A DNA stretch of 64,000 nucleotides from Arenibacter sp. F20364 (GCF_023015905.1 NZ_JALKBD010000004.1:62001-126000); one strand, 5' to 3'; numbered from the stretch's first letter, positions 24,101 to 33,278 are shown. The notes: generated by a model from the sequence alone, not told the origin. Numbers and translations: made by a program.

Positions 24101-24934
24101 CTACTTAACTTCAAAATTGCAATTACTTCTTATATAAATAACGGTCTCTTTATCTGTTGAAATAATGGAAGTTGCGTTTTCTTCAGCTCCAAAATAAGAG
24201 CCTGGTTCCAGGTTGTTTTTGTCACCTTTTTTAGTAAACTGATGTGTTAGGTTACCAGAAATAACTACTGCCCTAAAATTTGGACTCAGGTTTTTAATGC
24301 TACCGCTAAAACCAGCTGGTAATTTCAAAAGTGTTGCACGCAATTGGTTTTCATTGTGACTTCCCCATAAAAATGCAGTTTCCACATTACTTTTTTCTGT
24401 TACCCATTCTATATCCTTAGCGTTCAACCAAACCAAGTTGGTTTTATCTACATTTATTGGCCGTTCGCCATTATCAAATGCTTCAGATGTAGGTTGTACT
24501 AAATAAGGACCTTCTTGAATATCTAAAAAAGCCATATTTTCCTCACCATCTGCCGCAGTAATATGTGCTTCCCCTGCTGGTTGTTGCCAATAAGAACCTG
24601 CTGGCAACCATTGTTTCTCAGCATTTTCATCATCATTATGTAGAAAACCTTGTATTACAACACCACGGTATGTTATGTTATGAATATGTGGTGGCGAAGA
24701 AAATCCTTTTTTAAATTTTACTAAAAATCCTGCAGGTTCGTTTTTTGTACGGTCTCCCCAAAGTTTGCCAGCAGCCGGACTTTTATCGCCACGTAGTGGA
24801 TTTAACCATCCCCATTCTACCTTGTCGGCGGTTACTACCTCATTTACAGATTTGGCAGGATCCGTTATTGGTGTCTGCGCACTTGTATATGCCGTTGTTG
24901 CTATTGCTAATCCAAGTAATAATGTTTTTTTCAT
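24101..24934 (-). CDS. Secreted double-cupin protein (DUF4437)
   Basis: A 277-residue exported protein. The signal peptide (1-19) is followed by two cupin-like halves (about 45-150 and 175-277), with [20 protein letters not shown] near 78-97 supplying metal-type His residues and the second half more degenerate. It matches the DUF4437 layout. Cupins of this sort bind or transform small ligands in the periplasm, but no activity is known. It lies 25 bases downstream of the one-domain cupin gene (24960-25457), so the two are probably cotranscribed, in front of the AraC gene on the same strand. Confidence 0.88.
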   Translation of the reverse strand: MKKTLLLGLAIATTAYTSAQTPITDPAKSVNEVVTADKVEWGWLNPLRGDKSPAAGKLWGDRTKNEPAGFLVKFKKGFSSPPHIHNITYRGVVIQGFLHNDDENAEKQWLPAGSYWQQPAGEAHITAADGEENMAFLDIQEGPYLVQPTSEAFDNGERPINVDKTNLVWLNAKDIEWVTEKSNVETAFLWGSHNENQLRATLLKLPAGFSGSIKNLSPNFRAVVISGNLTHQFTKKGDKNNLEPGSYFGAEENATSIISTDKETVIYIRSNCNFEVK

Positions 24935-24959
24935 TGTGATATTTTTTAAAATGTTTTAT

Positions 24960-25457
24960 TTATAAGTATTGCTGACGCGAATTTTCTTCGCTTTTCTTTA
25001 AGTAATCCGGTAATTCTTTGCTTAACCAATCTTGGCGTACAGGAACGTGAACATCTAAATCCACCGTTTTTTCCATTGCCCAAAATTCGTGTGGTACATT
25101 TTCTGGGAAAACGATTACTTCTCCGTTAGAAACAATTACAAATTCCTCTTTGCCATCAATTATGGTCTTAATTTTCACCTTCCCAGACATGATGTAAGTA
25201 ATCTGTTCATTAGGGTGTTGGTGCCAAGGAATGTGTGCTCCCTCTTCCAAATCAAAAACGGTCATTTGCCCTTTTTCACCATGAAACCATTTCCTTTTAA
25301 TTCCTTCACCTATAGACTCAGATTCCATTTCATCAAAATTGAAATGTTGCACTTTTGACGATGTTATAGAATCAATCGTGTTTACTTGTGCATTTGCAGT
25401 GTTAGTTGCAAAAAATGCCGTTACAGCCATTGCTGCTAGTATAGATTTTATTTTCAT
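24960..25457 (-). CDS. Secreted cupin domain protein
   Basis: A 165-residue exported protein with signal peptide 1-23 (ANAQ). A single cupin barrel has motif 1 GAHIPWHQHPNEQITYIMSGKVK-type residues near 73-95, with His80 and His82 and Glu86 as likely metal ligands, and motif 2 VIVFPENVPHEFWA near 115-128. It may be a dioxygenase-like or binding protein acting outside the cytoplasm. It is first of two cupin genes, followed after 25 bases by DUF4437. Upstream are a flavobacterial REP-like element (25529-25581) and the MDR gene at 25594. Confidence 0.9.
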   Translation of the reverse strand: MKIKSILAAMAVTAFFATNTANAQVNTIDSITSSKVQHFNFDEMESESIGEGIKRKWFHGEKGQMTVFDLEEGAHIPWHQHPNEQITYIMSGKVKIKTIIDGKEEFVIVSNGEVIVFPENVPHEFWAMEKTVDLDVHVPVRQDWLSKELPDYLKKSEENSRQQYL

Positions 25458-25528
25458 TTTGAATATTTTAATGGAGTGAATTCTCTGTTCCGAAAACTGG
25501 GTGTTGTATGAGATGCATTCTAACTAAG

Positions 25529-25581
25529 AGCTTCTCGATACAAATTTTTCGTACCTCAACATTCACTCGAAGTGACATTCG
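25529..25581. repeat. Flavobacterial REP-like extragenic palindromic element
   Basis: The segment contains CTTCTCGATACAAATTTTTC, followed by TTCACTCGAAGTGA (a short palindrome). This resembles the dispersed palindromic repeats I recall from flavobacterial intergenic regions (CACTTCGAGTG paired with TCGATAC). It lies between the stop of the MDR gene (25594) and the start of the cupin gene (25457). Only one copy was found in this window. Confidence 0.45.
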
Positions 25582-25593
25582 TAAATGAAGGGT

Positions 25594-26601
25594 TTAAAAT
25601 CCTTCTAGAACAATTTTACCTTTTGCTTTACCCGTTTCTAAAAAAGCGTGTGCTTTTCTAAGGTTTTCAGCATTTATAACACCAAAATTATCTCCTAATG
25701 TGGTTTTAATCACACCTTGATCTATAAGATCGGAGACCTCATTTAAAATGTTATGTTGCTCTATCATATCTTCTGTTTGGAACATAGAACGGGTGAACAT
25801 CAACTCGATATGAGTAGAAACCGCTTTCCCTTTAAAGGGCATTACGTTTAGCGATTTTGGGTCATCAATAAATCCGAATTTACCTTGCGGTTTAATCAAC
25901 TTCGCAATTTCATCAACGTGATGTTCTGTAGCATTTAAACTCACTACATATTCTGGCGCAGCTAACCCGTATTTTGCGAATTCCCCACTTAATTTATTGC
26001 GGTGGTTTATAACGCTATCAGCACCCAAATCTTTTAACCAAGATGTGGTTTCTTCCCTAGAAGCAGTACCAATGATATTCAGTTTTGTAAGCTTTTTGGC
26101 CAATTGTACTAGAATAGAACCAACACCACCAGCAGCACCAATTACCAAGATGGATTTGTTGGCGTCGTCTTTAGAAACCTGTAATCTGTCAAACAACATT
26201 TCGTAGGCTGTGAGTGTGGTTAACGGTAAGGCTGCAGCCTCGGCATACGTTAAACTTGAAGGCTTTTTGCCCACAATACGTTCATCTACAATTTGAAATT
26301 CAGCATAACTACCTTGACGCATAAAATCGCCCGCATACCAAACTTCATCACCAACATTAAAATGGCTCACATCATCACCAACTTCTCTTACTATTCCCGT
26401 AGCATCCCAACCAATTACTTTCCACTTATCTCCTTCTACAGGCATACCTGCCCTTACTTTGTAATCTGCCGGGTTAACAGAAATGGCTTTAATTTCAACT
26501 AAAATATCCTTTCCCGTTGCTTTTGGCGTTTCCAATTCTATGTCTTGTAGAGATTTTACATTGTTGATTGGTAAATTCTCCTTGTATCCTATAGCTTTCA
26601 T
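25594..26601 (-). CDS. MDR oxidoreductase, TIGR02817-type alcohol dehydrogenase family
   Basis: A 335-residue MDR protein (start at ATG 26601, giving MKAIGYK; the frame begins two codons earlier). Signatures are AISVNPADYKVR near 39-50, VIGWDATGIVREVG near 62-75, LVIGAAGGVGSILVQLAKKL near 152-171 (AAGGVG loop), and the group-specific MFTRSMFQTEDM. It is a close paralogue of the enzyme at 31659-32672 (same length, same blocks). The annotation 'zinc-binding alcohol dehydrogenase family' is historical; the residues of a catalytic zinc site are not evident. It probably reduces enones or quinones. Confidence 0.93.
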   Translation of the reverse strand: MKAIGYKENLPINNVKSLQDIELETPKATGKDILVEIKAISVNPADYKVRAGMPVEGDKWKVIGWDATGIVREVGDDVSHFNVGDEVWYAGDFMRQGSYAEFQIVDERIVGKKPSSLTYAEAAALPLTTLTAYEMLFDRLQVSKDDANKSILVIGAAGGVGSILVQLAKKLTKLNIIGTASREETTSWLKDLGADSVINHRNKLSGEFAKYGLAAPEYVVSLNATEHHVDEIAKLIKPQGKFGFIDDPKSLNVMPFKGKAVSTHIELMFTRSMFQTEDMIEQHNILNEVSDLIDQGVIKTTLGDNFGVINAENLRKAHAFLETGKAKGKIVLEGF

Positions 26602-26682
26602 AGTCATTTTTTTTAACTAAATACCTTCCAAAATTTTCATTCTTCGGTACTTTCCCAAGGGTGTTATTTTTTTAATTTCCAA

Positions 26683-27357
26683 TTATTTCCAGGTTACAAT
26701 TTCTTCCAAATCCCTTCTAGTTTTCGGGAACTCTGGGGCTGCTTTCCTATATCCAAATGCCGCCATATAGGACAGCCCGTATTTTTCCGTGTCTACCCCA
26801 AATTTTTCTTGTAATAAGGCTTCCGCCTTTTCTTGATGAAAGCCTTCAATGGGACAACTATCAATACCTATCAATGCAGCTGAGGTCATCATATTACCCA
26901 AGGCAATGTAAGTCTGCTTTGAAGCCCAATCGAACAGCTTCTGATCATTATCCAGATTAAAGTCGCGCTCCTGGAATTCCCTATAAAATTTGGAATACAT
27001 TTCTATCACCTCCACAGGCAATTGTTTTACATCCTTCATCATGGACATGATGTAGTCCGAATCCCATTTGGTCATTGGTGCCTTCATGCTCAAGCCCAAC
27101 ACAAAATGACTGGCAGTATCCAATTTTACCGGCGCTCCCCAAGCCACAGGTTTTAGGGCCTCCCTCAACTCTATATCCTGAACTACAATAAAATGCCAAG
27201 GTTCAAAACCGAAAGAGCTAGGTGATAAATGTGCCGTTTCCAAAATAAAGTCCATATCACTATCAGATACTTTCATGGTAGTATCAAATTCTTTGGTTGC
27301 ATGTCTAAATTGAAATGCATTTATAATCTCCTTTTTTGAAATGTTTGGTGTATTCAT
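26683..27357 (-). CDS. Nitroreductase family NAD(P)H-dependent oxidoreductase
   Basis: A 224-residue FMN-dependent nitroreductase (NfsB/YfkO-like). The N-terminus FQFRHATKEFD with Arg/His FMN-phosphate contacts, HLSPSSFGFEPWHFIVVQD near 53-71, and the C-terminal ALIGIDSCPIEGFHQEKAEALL near 162-183 are diagnostic. It reduces nitroaromatics, quinones or flavins with NAD(P)H. It is divergent from the AraC gene at 27525, each with its own exact TAnnTTTG box in the 168-base shared region, so it is the likely target of that regulator. Confidence 0.94.
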   Translation of the reverse strand: MNTPNISKKEIINAFQFRHATKEFDTTMKVSDSDMDFILETAHLSPSSFGFEPWHFIVVQDIELREALKPVAWGAPVKLDTASHFVLGLSMKAPMTKWDSDYIMSMMKDVKQLPVEVIEMYSKFYREFQERDFNLDNDQKLFDWASKQTYIALGNMMTSAALIGIDSCPIEGFHQEKAEALLQEKFGVDTEKYGLSYMAAFGYRKAAPEFPKTRRDLEEIVTWK

Positions 27358-27392
27358 TTTTTATAATTTTTGTTTCCGATTAAATTCAGGGA

Positions 27393-27400
27393 CAAAGTTA
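27393..27400 (-). promoter_or_regulatory. -7 box of the nitroreductase gene
   Basis: The minus strand reads TAACTTTG, an exact TAnnTTTG match 36 bases upstream of the start. Confidence 0.55.
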
Positions 27401-27498
27401 CCTGCACTTGTCATTTTCTTTTTGGTATAACCATTGGGTATTTATGTACTTTTAAAGGTTAATTGGCTCTTAAAATGAGTCCATATACTTATTTTATA

Positions 27499-27506
27499 TA
27501 AATTTG
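27499..27506 (+). promoter_or_regulatory. -7 box of the AraC gene at 27525
   Basis: The plus strand reads TAAATTTG, an exact TAnnTTTG match 18 bases upstream of the ATG. It faces away from the nitroreductase box, giving two divergent promoters. Confidence 0.55.
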
Positions 27507-27524
27507 TCCTTAAAATAGTTAAAA

Positions 27525-28409
27525 ATGCATGTTCTACAGACACATAAACCTTTCGAAATACAAGAAATTGAATTAAGGGAATGGAAGCAACGGCCGGTTA
27601 AAAACAATTTTTTTGAACTGGTCCTTATTCAGGAAGGAGAAGGAATACAGTGTATTAACTACAATGAATACCACTATATCAAAGGCAGTATATTTTTATT
27701 GCCCCCTTTAAAATGCCATTCGTTTACTATAGAAAAACCTAGCAAATTTGTTTTTTTGAAATTTTCGGATTCGTTTTTCAAAAACACCAAGGGCATGTCC
27801 ATTGATAGAAATGAATGGTTTAAGGAAGCTTCCTATATACTTTCCAACTATAATCAGTTACCTGGAGATATCATTAAAAACGATTTGGATAAACGGCATA
27901 TAGAAAGTCTAATTTCCATGATTTTACAGGAATCCAGGGATTATGGGCAGGAGTCCGTAAACCTTATTACAAGTCTAATGACCAGTATTTTAGAGATACT
28001 GATAAGGAACATCAAAAAAACCAACTATTTTGAGGGACCTCAACACAATGCCGATGATAGAATCTCAAAGATGCTCACCTATATTAATGAGAATATTGAT
28101 AAACCGGAGCTTTTAAAAGTAGAAAACTTGGCAGATGTCTTTTTGATGTCCACTACCTATGTAAGCGAATATTTTAAAAAACAAGTGAATATGCCCTTAC
28201 GGGAATACATTATTAAGGCCAAGTTGAAATTGGTGGAAATCCGATTATTGAATTCCGATTTTACTCTGACCGAAATTGCGCAGGAATTGGGCTTTACGGA
28301 TGTTAGCCATCTCTCAAAAACCTTTAAGAAGTATGTAGGCACCTCCATCCGCGAATTTAAGAACAACGGAGAATATATGCTTTTAACACGAAATGCCTGT
28401 ACTGCCTAA
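27525..28409 (+). CDS. AraC family regulator, second of a related pair
   Basis: A 294-residue protein with a cupin-like sensor (about 1-140; FFELVLIQEGEGIQ, then FLKFSDSFFKNT) and a C-terminal AraC HTH pair (about 195-285; LADVFLMSTTYVSEYFKKQ and IAQELGFTDVSHLSKTFKKYVG). Related to 23178-24044, it probably arose by duplication. It is divergent from the nitroreductase gene and converges with the MFS gene at 28437 (27-base gap). It probably controls the nitroreductase and perhaps the MDR gene beyond it; its inducer is likely an electrophile or aromatic compound, by inference from the targets. Confidence 0.93.
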   Translation: MHVLQTHKPFEIQEIELREWKQRPVKNNFFELVLIQEGEGIQCINYNEYHYIKGSIFLLPPLKCHSFTIEKPSKFVFLKFSDSFFKNTKGMSIDRNEWFKEASYILSNYNQLPGDIIKNDLDKRHIESLISMILQESRDYGQESVNLITSLMTSILEILIRNIKKTNYFEGPQHNADDRISKMLTYINENIDKPELLKVENLADVFLMSTTYVSEYFKKQVNMPLREYIIKAKLKLVEIRLLNSDFTLTEIAQELGFTDVSHLSKTFKKYVGTSIREFKNNGEYMLLTRNACTA

Positions 28410-28436
28410 ACAAGATGGCCATTATTTAGCCAATGT

Positions 28437-29759
28437 TTAAATATCCTCTGTTTTTAATTGAGGATTCTTCACCTTAAAGGACCCAATGATCAAAAATAGC
28501 AAAAATGCCAAGGTGGCATAGCCAATATAACGGTAAGAACCCAAGGCGGTATAGCAGTAACTAAATAAGCTTGGTGCTATGGCACTGCCCACGACCAAAA
28601 AACTCATAACCTTCCCAGTTATGGACCCCAAATGCTCTCTTCCGAAAAATCGCGGCCAAGTAACCGCATTGATAACGGCAAATAAACCGCCCATAGTACC
28701 TAAACCTCCGACCAATAGATAAACCCCCACTGGACTGGAGAGCAACAATAATCCTAACGAGGCCAATACCCCGGCCGAAAGCATAATAAACAAATAGATT
28801 TTATGCTCAATGTAATCGCTTAAAATATTGCACAAGGTGGATACGAAGATCGCTATTATGGACATTGGTAAAAATATAGCTATGGCTTCGGCCTTAGTAT
28901 AGTCCTGGCTCCCAAAAATAGACACTATATGAAACGTAAATCCTGTTACATAAAAGCTATTGAAGGCCAATAGCAACCCTATCATCCAAAAAGCCCGAGT
29001 TTTTTTTGCCTCTTCCAGGGTAAAGTGGGATTCCTCCTCCTCTTTCTTCCAATCCGCTTCCTTGTTTGCAAATCCGTCTGGAAGCAGATCAAAATCTTCC
29101 GGCCTATTTCTATATAACAGCAAGATACAAACACAAAAAACAAAAAGACTCATGGCCATTATCTGCCAGCTCATTTCCCACCCATGGTCATCAATAAGCC
29201 TGTTCAACAATATAGGCGCACTGGAAAAGCCCAATGAAACCGTAATACTGCTTATTGAATTAATTTTGCCCCTATTTTTCTTAAACCACATCATGATCAT
29301 ATTTCTAGAAGCCATGGTCAAAACACCCTGACCACTAAATCTTATCAAAAAAAACAAAAGGGTAATCAATAGAAAGGGAACCGACCAGGATTGGAAATTA
29401 AAAACCCTTTTAATGGTTTCACTAATTTCAACGGAAACTGAAAAAATCAATAGGGATACCCCCAAAAGCAAAGTAGCAAAGAAAGCCACATATCTGGCCC
29501 CATAAGCATCGAACCAAATGCCTGCCCTCGCCACCAAGGCAGAACTCAACAGGGTACCCAACATATAGGCATTGCTAAACTGATTTCTTGATAATCCCAG
29601 GGCATCCTTGACCGGGTCTGTAAACACGGATACGCCTATGGTTTGGCCCGGAATGCTGGCTAAAATGCCAATACTACCAATGACCAGTACTATGTAACCA
29701 TAAAAGAAAGGAAACCTTTGGGGATTTACTAAGGATATTTTAATCGGATTTGGCATGCT
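28437..29759 (-). CDS. MFS transporter (oxalate/monocarboxylate-like)
   Basis: A 440-residue 12-helix transporter. Motif-like segments include FYGYIVLVIGSIGILAS in helix 1, FSNAYMLGTLLSSALVARAG in helices 2-3, and a long central loop (about 215-240, acidic, EEEESHF). It resembles the MFS group of oxalate/formate and monocarboxylate porters. The ATG at 29759 is preferred over the longer frame to 29819 because an exact TAnnTTTG box (29775-29782) lies between them. The substrate is unknown. It is divergent from the Gfo/Idh/MocA gene at 29947. Confidence 0.88.
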   Translation of the reverse strand, partial: SMPNPIKISLVNPQRFPFFYGYIVLVIGSIGILASIPGQTIGVSVFTDPVKDALGLSRNQFSNAYMLGTLLSSALVARAGIWFDAYGARYVAFFATLLLGVSLLIFSVSVEISETIKRVFNFQSWSVPFLLITLLFFLIRFSGQGVLTMASRNMIMMWFKKNRGKINSISSITVSLGFSSAPILLNRLIDDHGWEMSWQIMAMSLFVFCVCILLLYRNRPEDFDLLPDGFANKEADWKKEEEESHFTLEEAKKTRAFWMIGLLLAFNSFYVTGFTFHIVSIFGSQDYTKAEAIAIFLPMSIIAIFVSTLCNILSDYIEHKIYLFIMLSAGVLASLGLLLLSSPVGVYLLVGGLGTMGGLFAVINAVTWPRFFGREHLGSITGKVMSFLVVGSAIAPSLFSYCYTALGSYRYIGYATLAFLLFLIIGSFKVKNPQLKTEDI

Positions 29760-29774
29760 TTGTAATAAAATCCG

Positions 29775-29782
29775 CAAAGATA
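29775..29782 (-). promoter_or_regulatory. -7 box of the MFS gene
   Basis: The minus strand reads TATCTTTG, an exact TAnnTTTG match 16 bases upstream of the ATG at 29759. It decides that start over the upstream one. Confidence 0.55.
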
Positions 29783-29946
29783 AGGGTTTTATAAGGAATA
29801 GCTTTCCTCGCATTTTCAAGTACCAAAATCTATAATTTTATTTTGGTCCAATCTACAGCTTCCCCTTAAGTATATTAAAAGAGATAAAGAACTGCTGGAT
29901 ATTTAACTTCGTTTTACTATTTTTAGAACAATCAAATACGATAACC

Positions 29947-31053
29947 ATGGGTTCAAGAAGAGATTTTTTGGAAAAACTAAGTGTTTCAGCCATCAGTTTA
30001 CCAATTTTATACAGTCCCGCCAAGCTGTTCGCAGCACCAAGCGAGCCTTACGAAGGACCTGTTTTAAGGGTGGCCATTATGGGACTGGGAGGTTACGCCA
30101 CTCGAGTAGCCAAAGCGATGGAATCCTGTAAAAGAGCCAAGTTGGTCGGACTCATTAGTGGTACGCCATCCAAAGTTGTTGATTGGCGGGCCAAATATGA
30201 TATTCCTGAAAAGAATTGCTACAACTACGAGAATTTTGACAAAATCAAAAATAATCCGGATATAGATGTCGTGTATGTCATAACCCCCAACGGGTTGCAC
30301 AAAGATCAGGTGATTAGGGTGGCAAAGGCAGGAAAACATGTCATCTGCGAGAAACCTATGGGCATTAATGCCAAGGAAGGTCAGGAAATGGTAGATGCCT
30401 GTAAAAAGGCCAATGTAAAACTATTGGTAGGCTATCGTATGCATTACGAGCCTAAAACAGTAGAAGTAATACGGATGCGTCAGAATGGAGAATTCGGGAA
30501 GCTTAAGTTTTTTCAAGGCTTATCTGGATTTGCCATAGGCGATCCCACCCAATGGCGCTTAAACAAAGAACTTGCAGGTGGTGGCGCCATGATGGATATT
30601 GGCATTTATTCCATTAACGGTGCCCGCTATATGCTTGGGGAGGAACCAATTTGGGTTACCGCCCAAGAAACAAAGACCGATCCCGTTAAATTTAAGGAGG
30701 GAGTGGATGAAACCATACAATTTCAAATGGGATTTCCCAGTGGCGCGGTAGCCTCCTGCCTTTCCACCTATGCCATGAGACATTTGGACCGATTTTTCCT
30801 AAACGGGGAAAAGGGCTACGCAGAAATGCAGCCTTCATCAGGATACGGCCCCATTAAGGGGAGAACACATAAAGGAGAATTAACTCAACCACATATAACC
30901 CACCAAACCCTGCAGATGGACGGTATGGCCCAACTTATATTTGAAGGGGTTCAACCCATAGTTCCGGTTGATGGGGAGGAAGGTCTTAAGGATTTAAAGA
31001 TTATTGATGCCATTTATGAGGCGACAAGAACAGGGAAAAGAGTTGATTTATAA
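29947..31053 (+). CDS. Tat-exported Gfo/Idh/MocA family oxidoreductase
   Basis: A 368-residue dehydrogenase. The N-terminus SRRDFLEK is a Tat twin-arginine motif followed by a hydrophobic stretch and AAPS, so the folded enzyme is probably exported with its cofactor. Rossmann loop VAIMGLGGYATRVAKAM lies near 42-58, and the catalytic EKP motif (HVICEKPMG, with Lys136) is present. The C-terminal alpha/beta domain spans about 150-368. Family members oxidise or epimerise sugars, inositol or related polyols, or act as glycosidases. It stands alone on the plus strand, divergent from the MFS gene. The substrate is unknown. Confidence 0.93.
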   Translation: MGSRRDFLEKLSVSAISLPILYSPAKLFAAPSEPYEGPVLRVAIMGLGGYATRVAKAMESCKRAKLVGLISGTPSKVVDWRAKYDIPEKNCYNYENFDKIKNNPDIDVVYVITPNGLHKDQVIRVAKAGKHVICEKPMGINAKEGQEMVDACKKANVKLLVGYRMHYEPKTVEVIRMRQNGEFGKLKFFQGLSGFAIGDPTQWRLNKELAGGGAMMDIGIYSINGARYMLGEEPIWVTAQETKTDPVKFKEGVDETIQFQMGFPSGAVASCLSTYAMRHLDRFFLNGEKGYAEMQPSSGYGPIKGRTHKGELTQPHITHQTLQMDGMAQLIFEGVQPIVPVDGEEGLKDLKIIDAIYEATRTGKRVDL

Positions 31054-31117
31054 TCAGTTACCTTATGGTATCGTTGCTATTAATTTAACAATAAATCGAC
31101 CTAATTGGAAAACTCCA

Positions 31118-31588
31118 TTAGCTCACCTCTGCAATTAAGTAGACGATTACAGGGACATCCAAAGGCGATTGATAAATGCCGATTGCCGACCGGGTGTGAA
31201 TTCCCTTTTCCCCAAACACTTGATTCATTACATCCGAAGCACCATCCAAAACATCAGAATGATCCTTAAACCCCTCAGCCGCCTGGATATGGCAATCCAA
31301 ACGGATAATTTTTTTGACCCTTTCCAAATCCTTAACAGCATCCTTTAATTGGGCAATGGCATTAATGGCACAAATACGTGCACAGTCATATCCCTGCTTT
31401 ATACTCAGGTCGCTCCCTACCCTGCCGGTATACGCCAAAACGCCAAACTCCCCATCTTTCCATGGTAACTGACCAGAAGTATAAAGGGTATTGTTCGTAA
31501 TGGTCCAGGAAGCATAATTTCCCACCCCTCTAGGTGCTACCTTGGGTACCACAATTTCTAAGCTTACTAATTTTTCTTCAATGGTCAT
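31118..31588 (-). CDS. RidA (YjgF/YER057c) family protein
   Basis: A 156-residue trimeric RidA-type enamine/imine deaminase or close relative. The blocks PRGVGNYASWTITNNTLYTSGQLPW near 19-43, ICAINAIAQLKDAVKDLERVKKIIRLDCHIQA near 85-116, and IGIYQSPLDVPVIVYLIAEV near the C-terminus are clear. It belongs to the longer YjgF-like group in which the catalytic Arg is not always conserved, so true deaminase activity is uncertain. The ATG at 31588 (or 31594) fits a -7 box at 31617-31624. It follows the MDR gene at 31659 on the same strand. Confidence 0.9.
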   Translation of the reverse strand: MTIEEKLVSLEIVVPKVAPRGVGNYASWTITNNTLYTSGQLPWKDGEFGVLAYTGRVGSDLSIKQGYDCARICAINAIAQLKDAVKDLERVKKIIRLDCHIQAAEGFKDHSDVLDGASDVMNQVFGEKGIHTRSAIGIYQSPLDVPVIVYLIAEVS

Positions 31589-31616
31589 ACCCATAACTTT
31601 TTTAATCAATCCACGA

Positions 31617-31624
31617 CAAAAGTA
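31617..31624 (-). promoter_or_regulatory. -7 box of the RidA-family gene
   Basis: The minus strand reads TACTTTTG, an exact TAnnTTTG match that would make the far ATG at 31609 leaderless and favours 31594 or 31588. It also lies inside the end of the MDR transcript region. Confidence 0.45.
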
Positions 31625-31658
31625 CTATTTGAAAAATGAATGGGATTGCCATAGGTCC

Positions 31659-32672
31659 CTAAAACAAAATAACAGTTTTGCCGATAGATTTACCCGATTC
31701 CTGCATTTCATGTGCGATCTTTAAGTTTTCCACTGTAAAACCATAAAGCGTGGTAGTCAATGTCGTTTTTAAGGTACCCTCATCCAATAAATGGGCTACG
31801 TGGTTCAAAATATCGTGCTGCCGCTCTATATCCTCTGTGTTGAACATGGAGCGGGTATACATAAATTCATAAGAAAAACTAACGCTCTTATTTTTTAATA
31901 AATTGAGGTTTAAGGGCTTACTGCTACCTGTAATGGAAACAATGTGCCCCTGGGGTTTAATAATATCCATCGCCAATTCCCAATATCCTTCCAGATCCAC
32001 AAAATCTAAAATGTAGTTAACTTCACTATGTCCAATATTTTCCAATTCCTTCTTTAAATGGTAGTGATTTACCACATGGTCTGCGCCCAAATCCTTACAC
32101 CATGTTATAGAATCCTCGCGGGAGGCCGTAGCAATTACCGTGAGGTTGCATAGCTTCTTGGCCAATTGTATTCCGATAGATCCTACTCCGCCTGCCCCAG
32201 CTAAGATGAGGACCGATTTACCCTTGTCCTTTTCGGGGTCAATCCTAATACGGTCGAAAAGTGCTTCATAGGCTGTTAAGGTTGTAAGCGGCATGGCCGC
32301 AGCCTCAGGCGCACTTAAAGTTTTTGGCTTGTGACCAACAATTCGTTCATCAATAAGTTGATATTCCGCATTACAACCACTCCTAGTAAGGTCCCCGGCA
32401 TAATACACCTGGTCCCCGATCTGGAACTTAGAAGTTTTGTCGCCTACGGCCTCAACGGTTCCCACGGCATCCCATCCAATAATTTTAGGCGTATCCAACA
32501 CTGTATCTTTTGCCGCATTTTGTCTGATTTTGTAGTCCACAGGATTTACGGATATTGCCCATATTTTAACTAACAAATCATATCCTGTTGGCGATGGCTT
32601 TTCAGTTTCGAACGCTATAAAACTATCCTTCTCCTTAATAGGTAACGATTTTTTGAATCCTATTGCTTTCAT
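31659..32672 (-). CDS. MDR oxidoreductase, TIGR02817-type alcohol dehydrogenase family (paralogue)
   Basis: A 337-residue MDR protein that shares its whole layout with 25594-26601: MKAIGFKKSLPI, AISVNPVDYKIR, IIGWDAVGTVEAVG, GAGGVGSIGIQLAKKL near 155-170, and MYTRSMFNTEDI. It probably reduces quinones or enones with NADPH. It is followed by the RidA-type gene. A 13-base palindrome (32797-32809) sits about 125 bases upstream of its start. Confidence 0.93.
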   Translation of the reverse strand: MKAIGFKKSLPIKEKDSFIAFETEKPSPTGYDLLVKIWAISVNPVDYKIRQNAAKDTVLDTPKIIGWDAVGTVEAVGDKTSKFQIGDQVYYAGDLTRSGCNAEYQLIDERIVGHKPKTLSAPEAAAMPLTTLTAYEALFDRIRIDPEKDKGKSVLILAGAGGVGSIGIQLAKKLCNLTVIATASREDSITWCKDLGADHVVNHYHLKKELENIGHSEVNYILDFVDLEGYWELAMDIIKPQGHIVSITGSSKPLNLNLLKNKSVSFSYEFMYTRSMFNTEDIERQHDILNHVAHLLDEGTLKTTLTTTLYGFTVENLKIAHEMQESGKSIGKTVILF

Positions 32673-33041
32673 TTTTTAGTTTTTATTTTTTTTAATGACA
32701 CTTCTAGGAGTTTACACACCCATGTCCTAAAAGGTAAACTTAAAGGGCATTGATATATGCACTTTGCTTCTTACACCATAAATATAATTGAATTGGTCCT
32801 ATTATAGGATCATAACCTGAAATTAACCTTGTAGGAATATCACTATATCCCAATGTAATTTAAGAAGTTCATTTTACCAAAACACCCTTCATTTATGTCT
32901 AAATCGTTAATAAATTTGAAAATATGTAATAGGAAAATTATCTAAAAGTAAAGACTATAATAAGGATTTATATGACTTTCATCAGGAATTTAAACTAAAA
33001 TCTTCTTTATATTTATAGTATTCAATCAATACCATTTTAAT
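32673..33041. promoter_or_regulatory. Intergenic region with a 13-base palindrome
   Basis: The 369-base gap between divergent genes holds TCCTAT-T-ATAGGA (32797-32809), a perfect inverted repeat with one central base and an operator-like shape. A possible TATATTTA -7 box at 33009-33016 faces the small gene at 33042. No further gene is visible. Confidence 0.35.
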
Positions 33042-33257
33042 ATGACCGATTTAAAAAGAGTATTAGGTGAAATCACCCAGCTCACTACCAATATTGAGAC
33101 CAATTACCCTGAGCTATATCGTTCTCTGGATGAGAATCCTTTGACCATTCCTTCAAAAAATCATCCAAACGTTAATAAAAAGGCATTACAGGATTATTTG
33201 GATAGTTTAAAACAATTATTAAGCCATCATATTGATACTCATAAAAAAAATGGGTAG
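33042..33257 (+). CDS. Small conserved-looking protein of unknown function
   Basis: A 71-residue, mainly helical protein with no signal or membrane segment. It shows a central NPLTIPSKNHPNVNKKALQDY segment and a His-rich tail. Its composition is coding-like and it precedes the ArsC-like gene by 21 bases on the same strand, as an operon. It resembles small flavobacterial hypothetical proteins; I do not know a name. The start fits a weak -7 box at 33009-33016. Confidence 0.65.
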   Translation: MTDLKRVLGEITQLTTNIETNYPELYRSLDENPLTIPSKNHPNVNKKALQDYLDSLKQLLSHHIDTHKKNG

Positions 33258-33278
33258 TGCAATTCCAAAATATAGATA

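Noticed and set aside
24101-25457. Toxin-antitoxin or defence system among the small genes near the cupins
   Set aside because: Both small genes carry signal peptides and cupin motifs, which do not fit toxin or antitoxin families.
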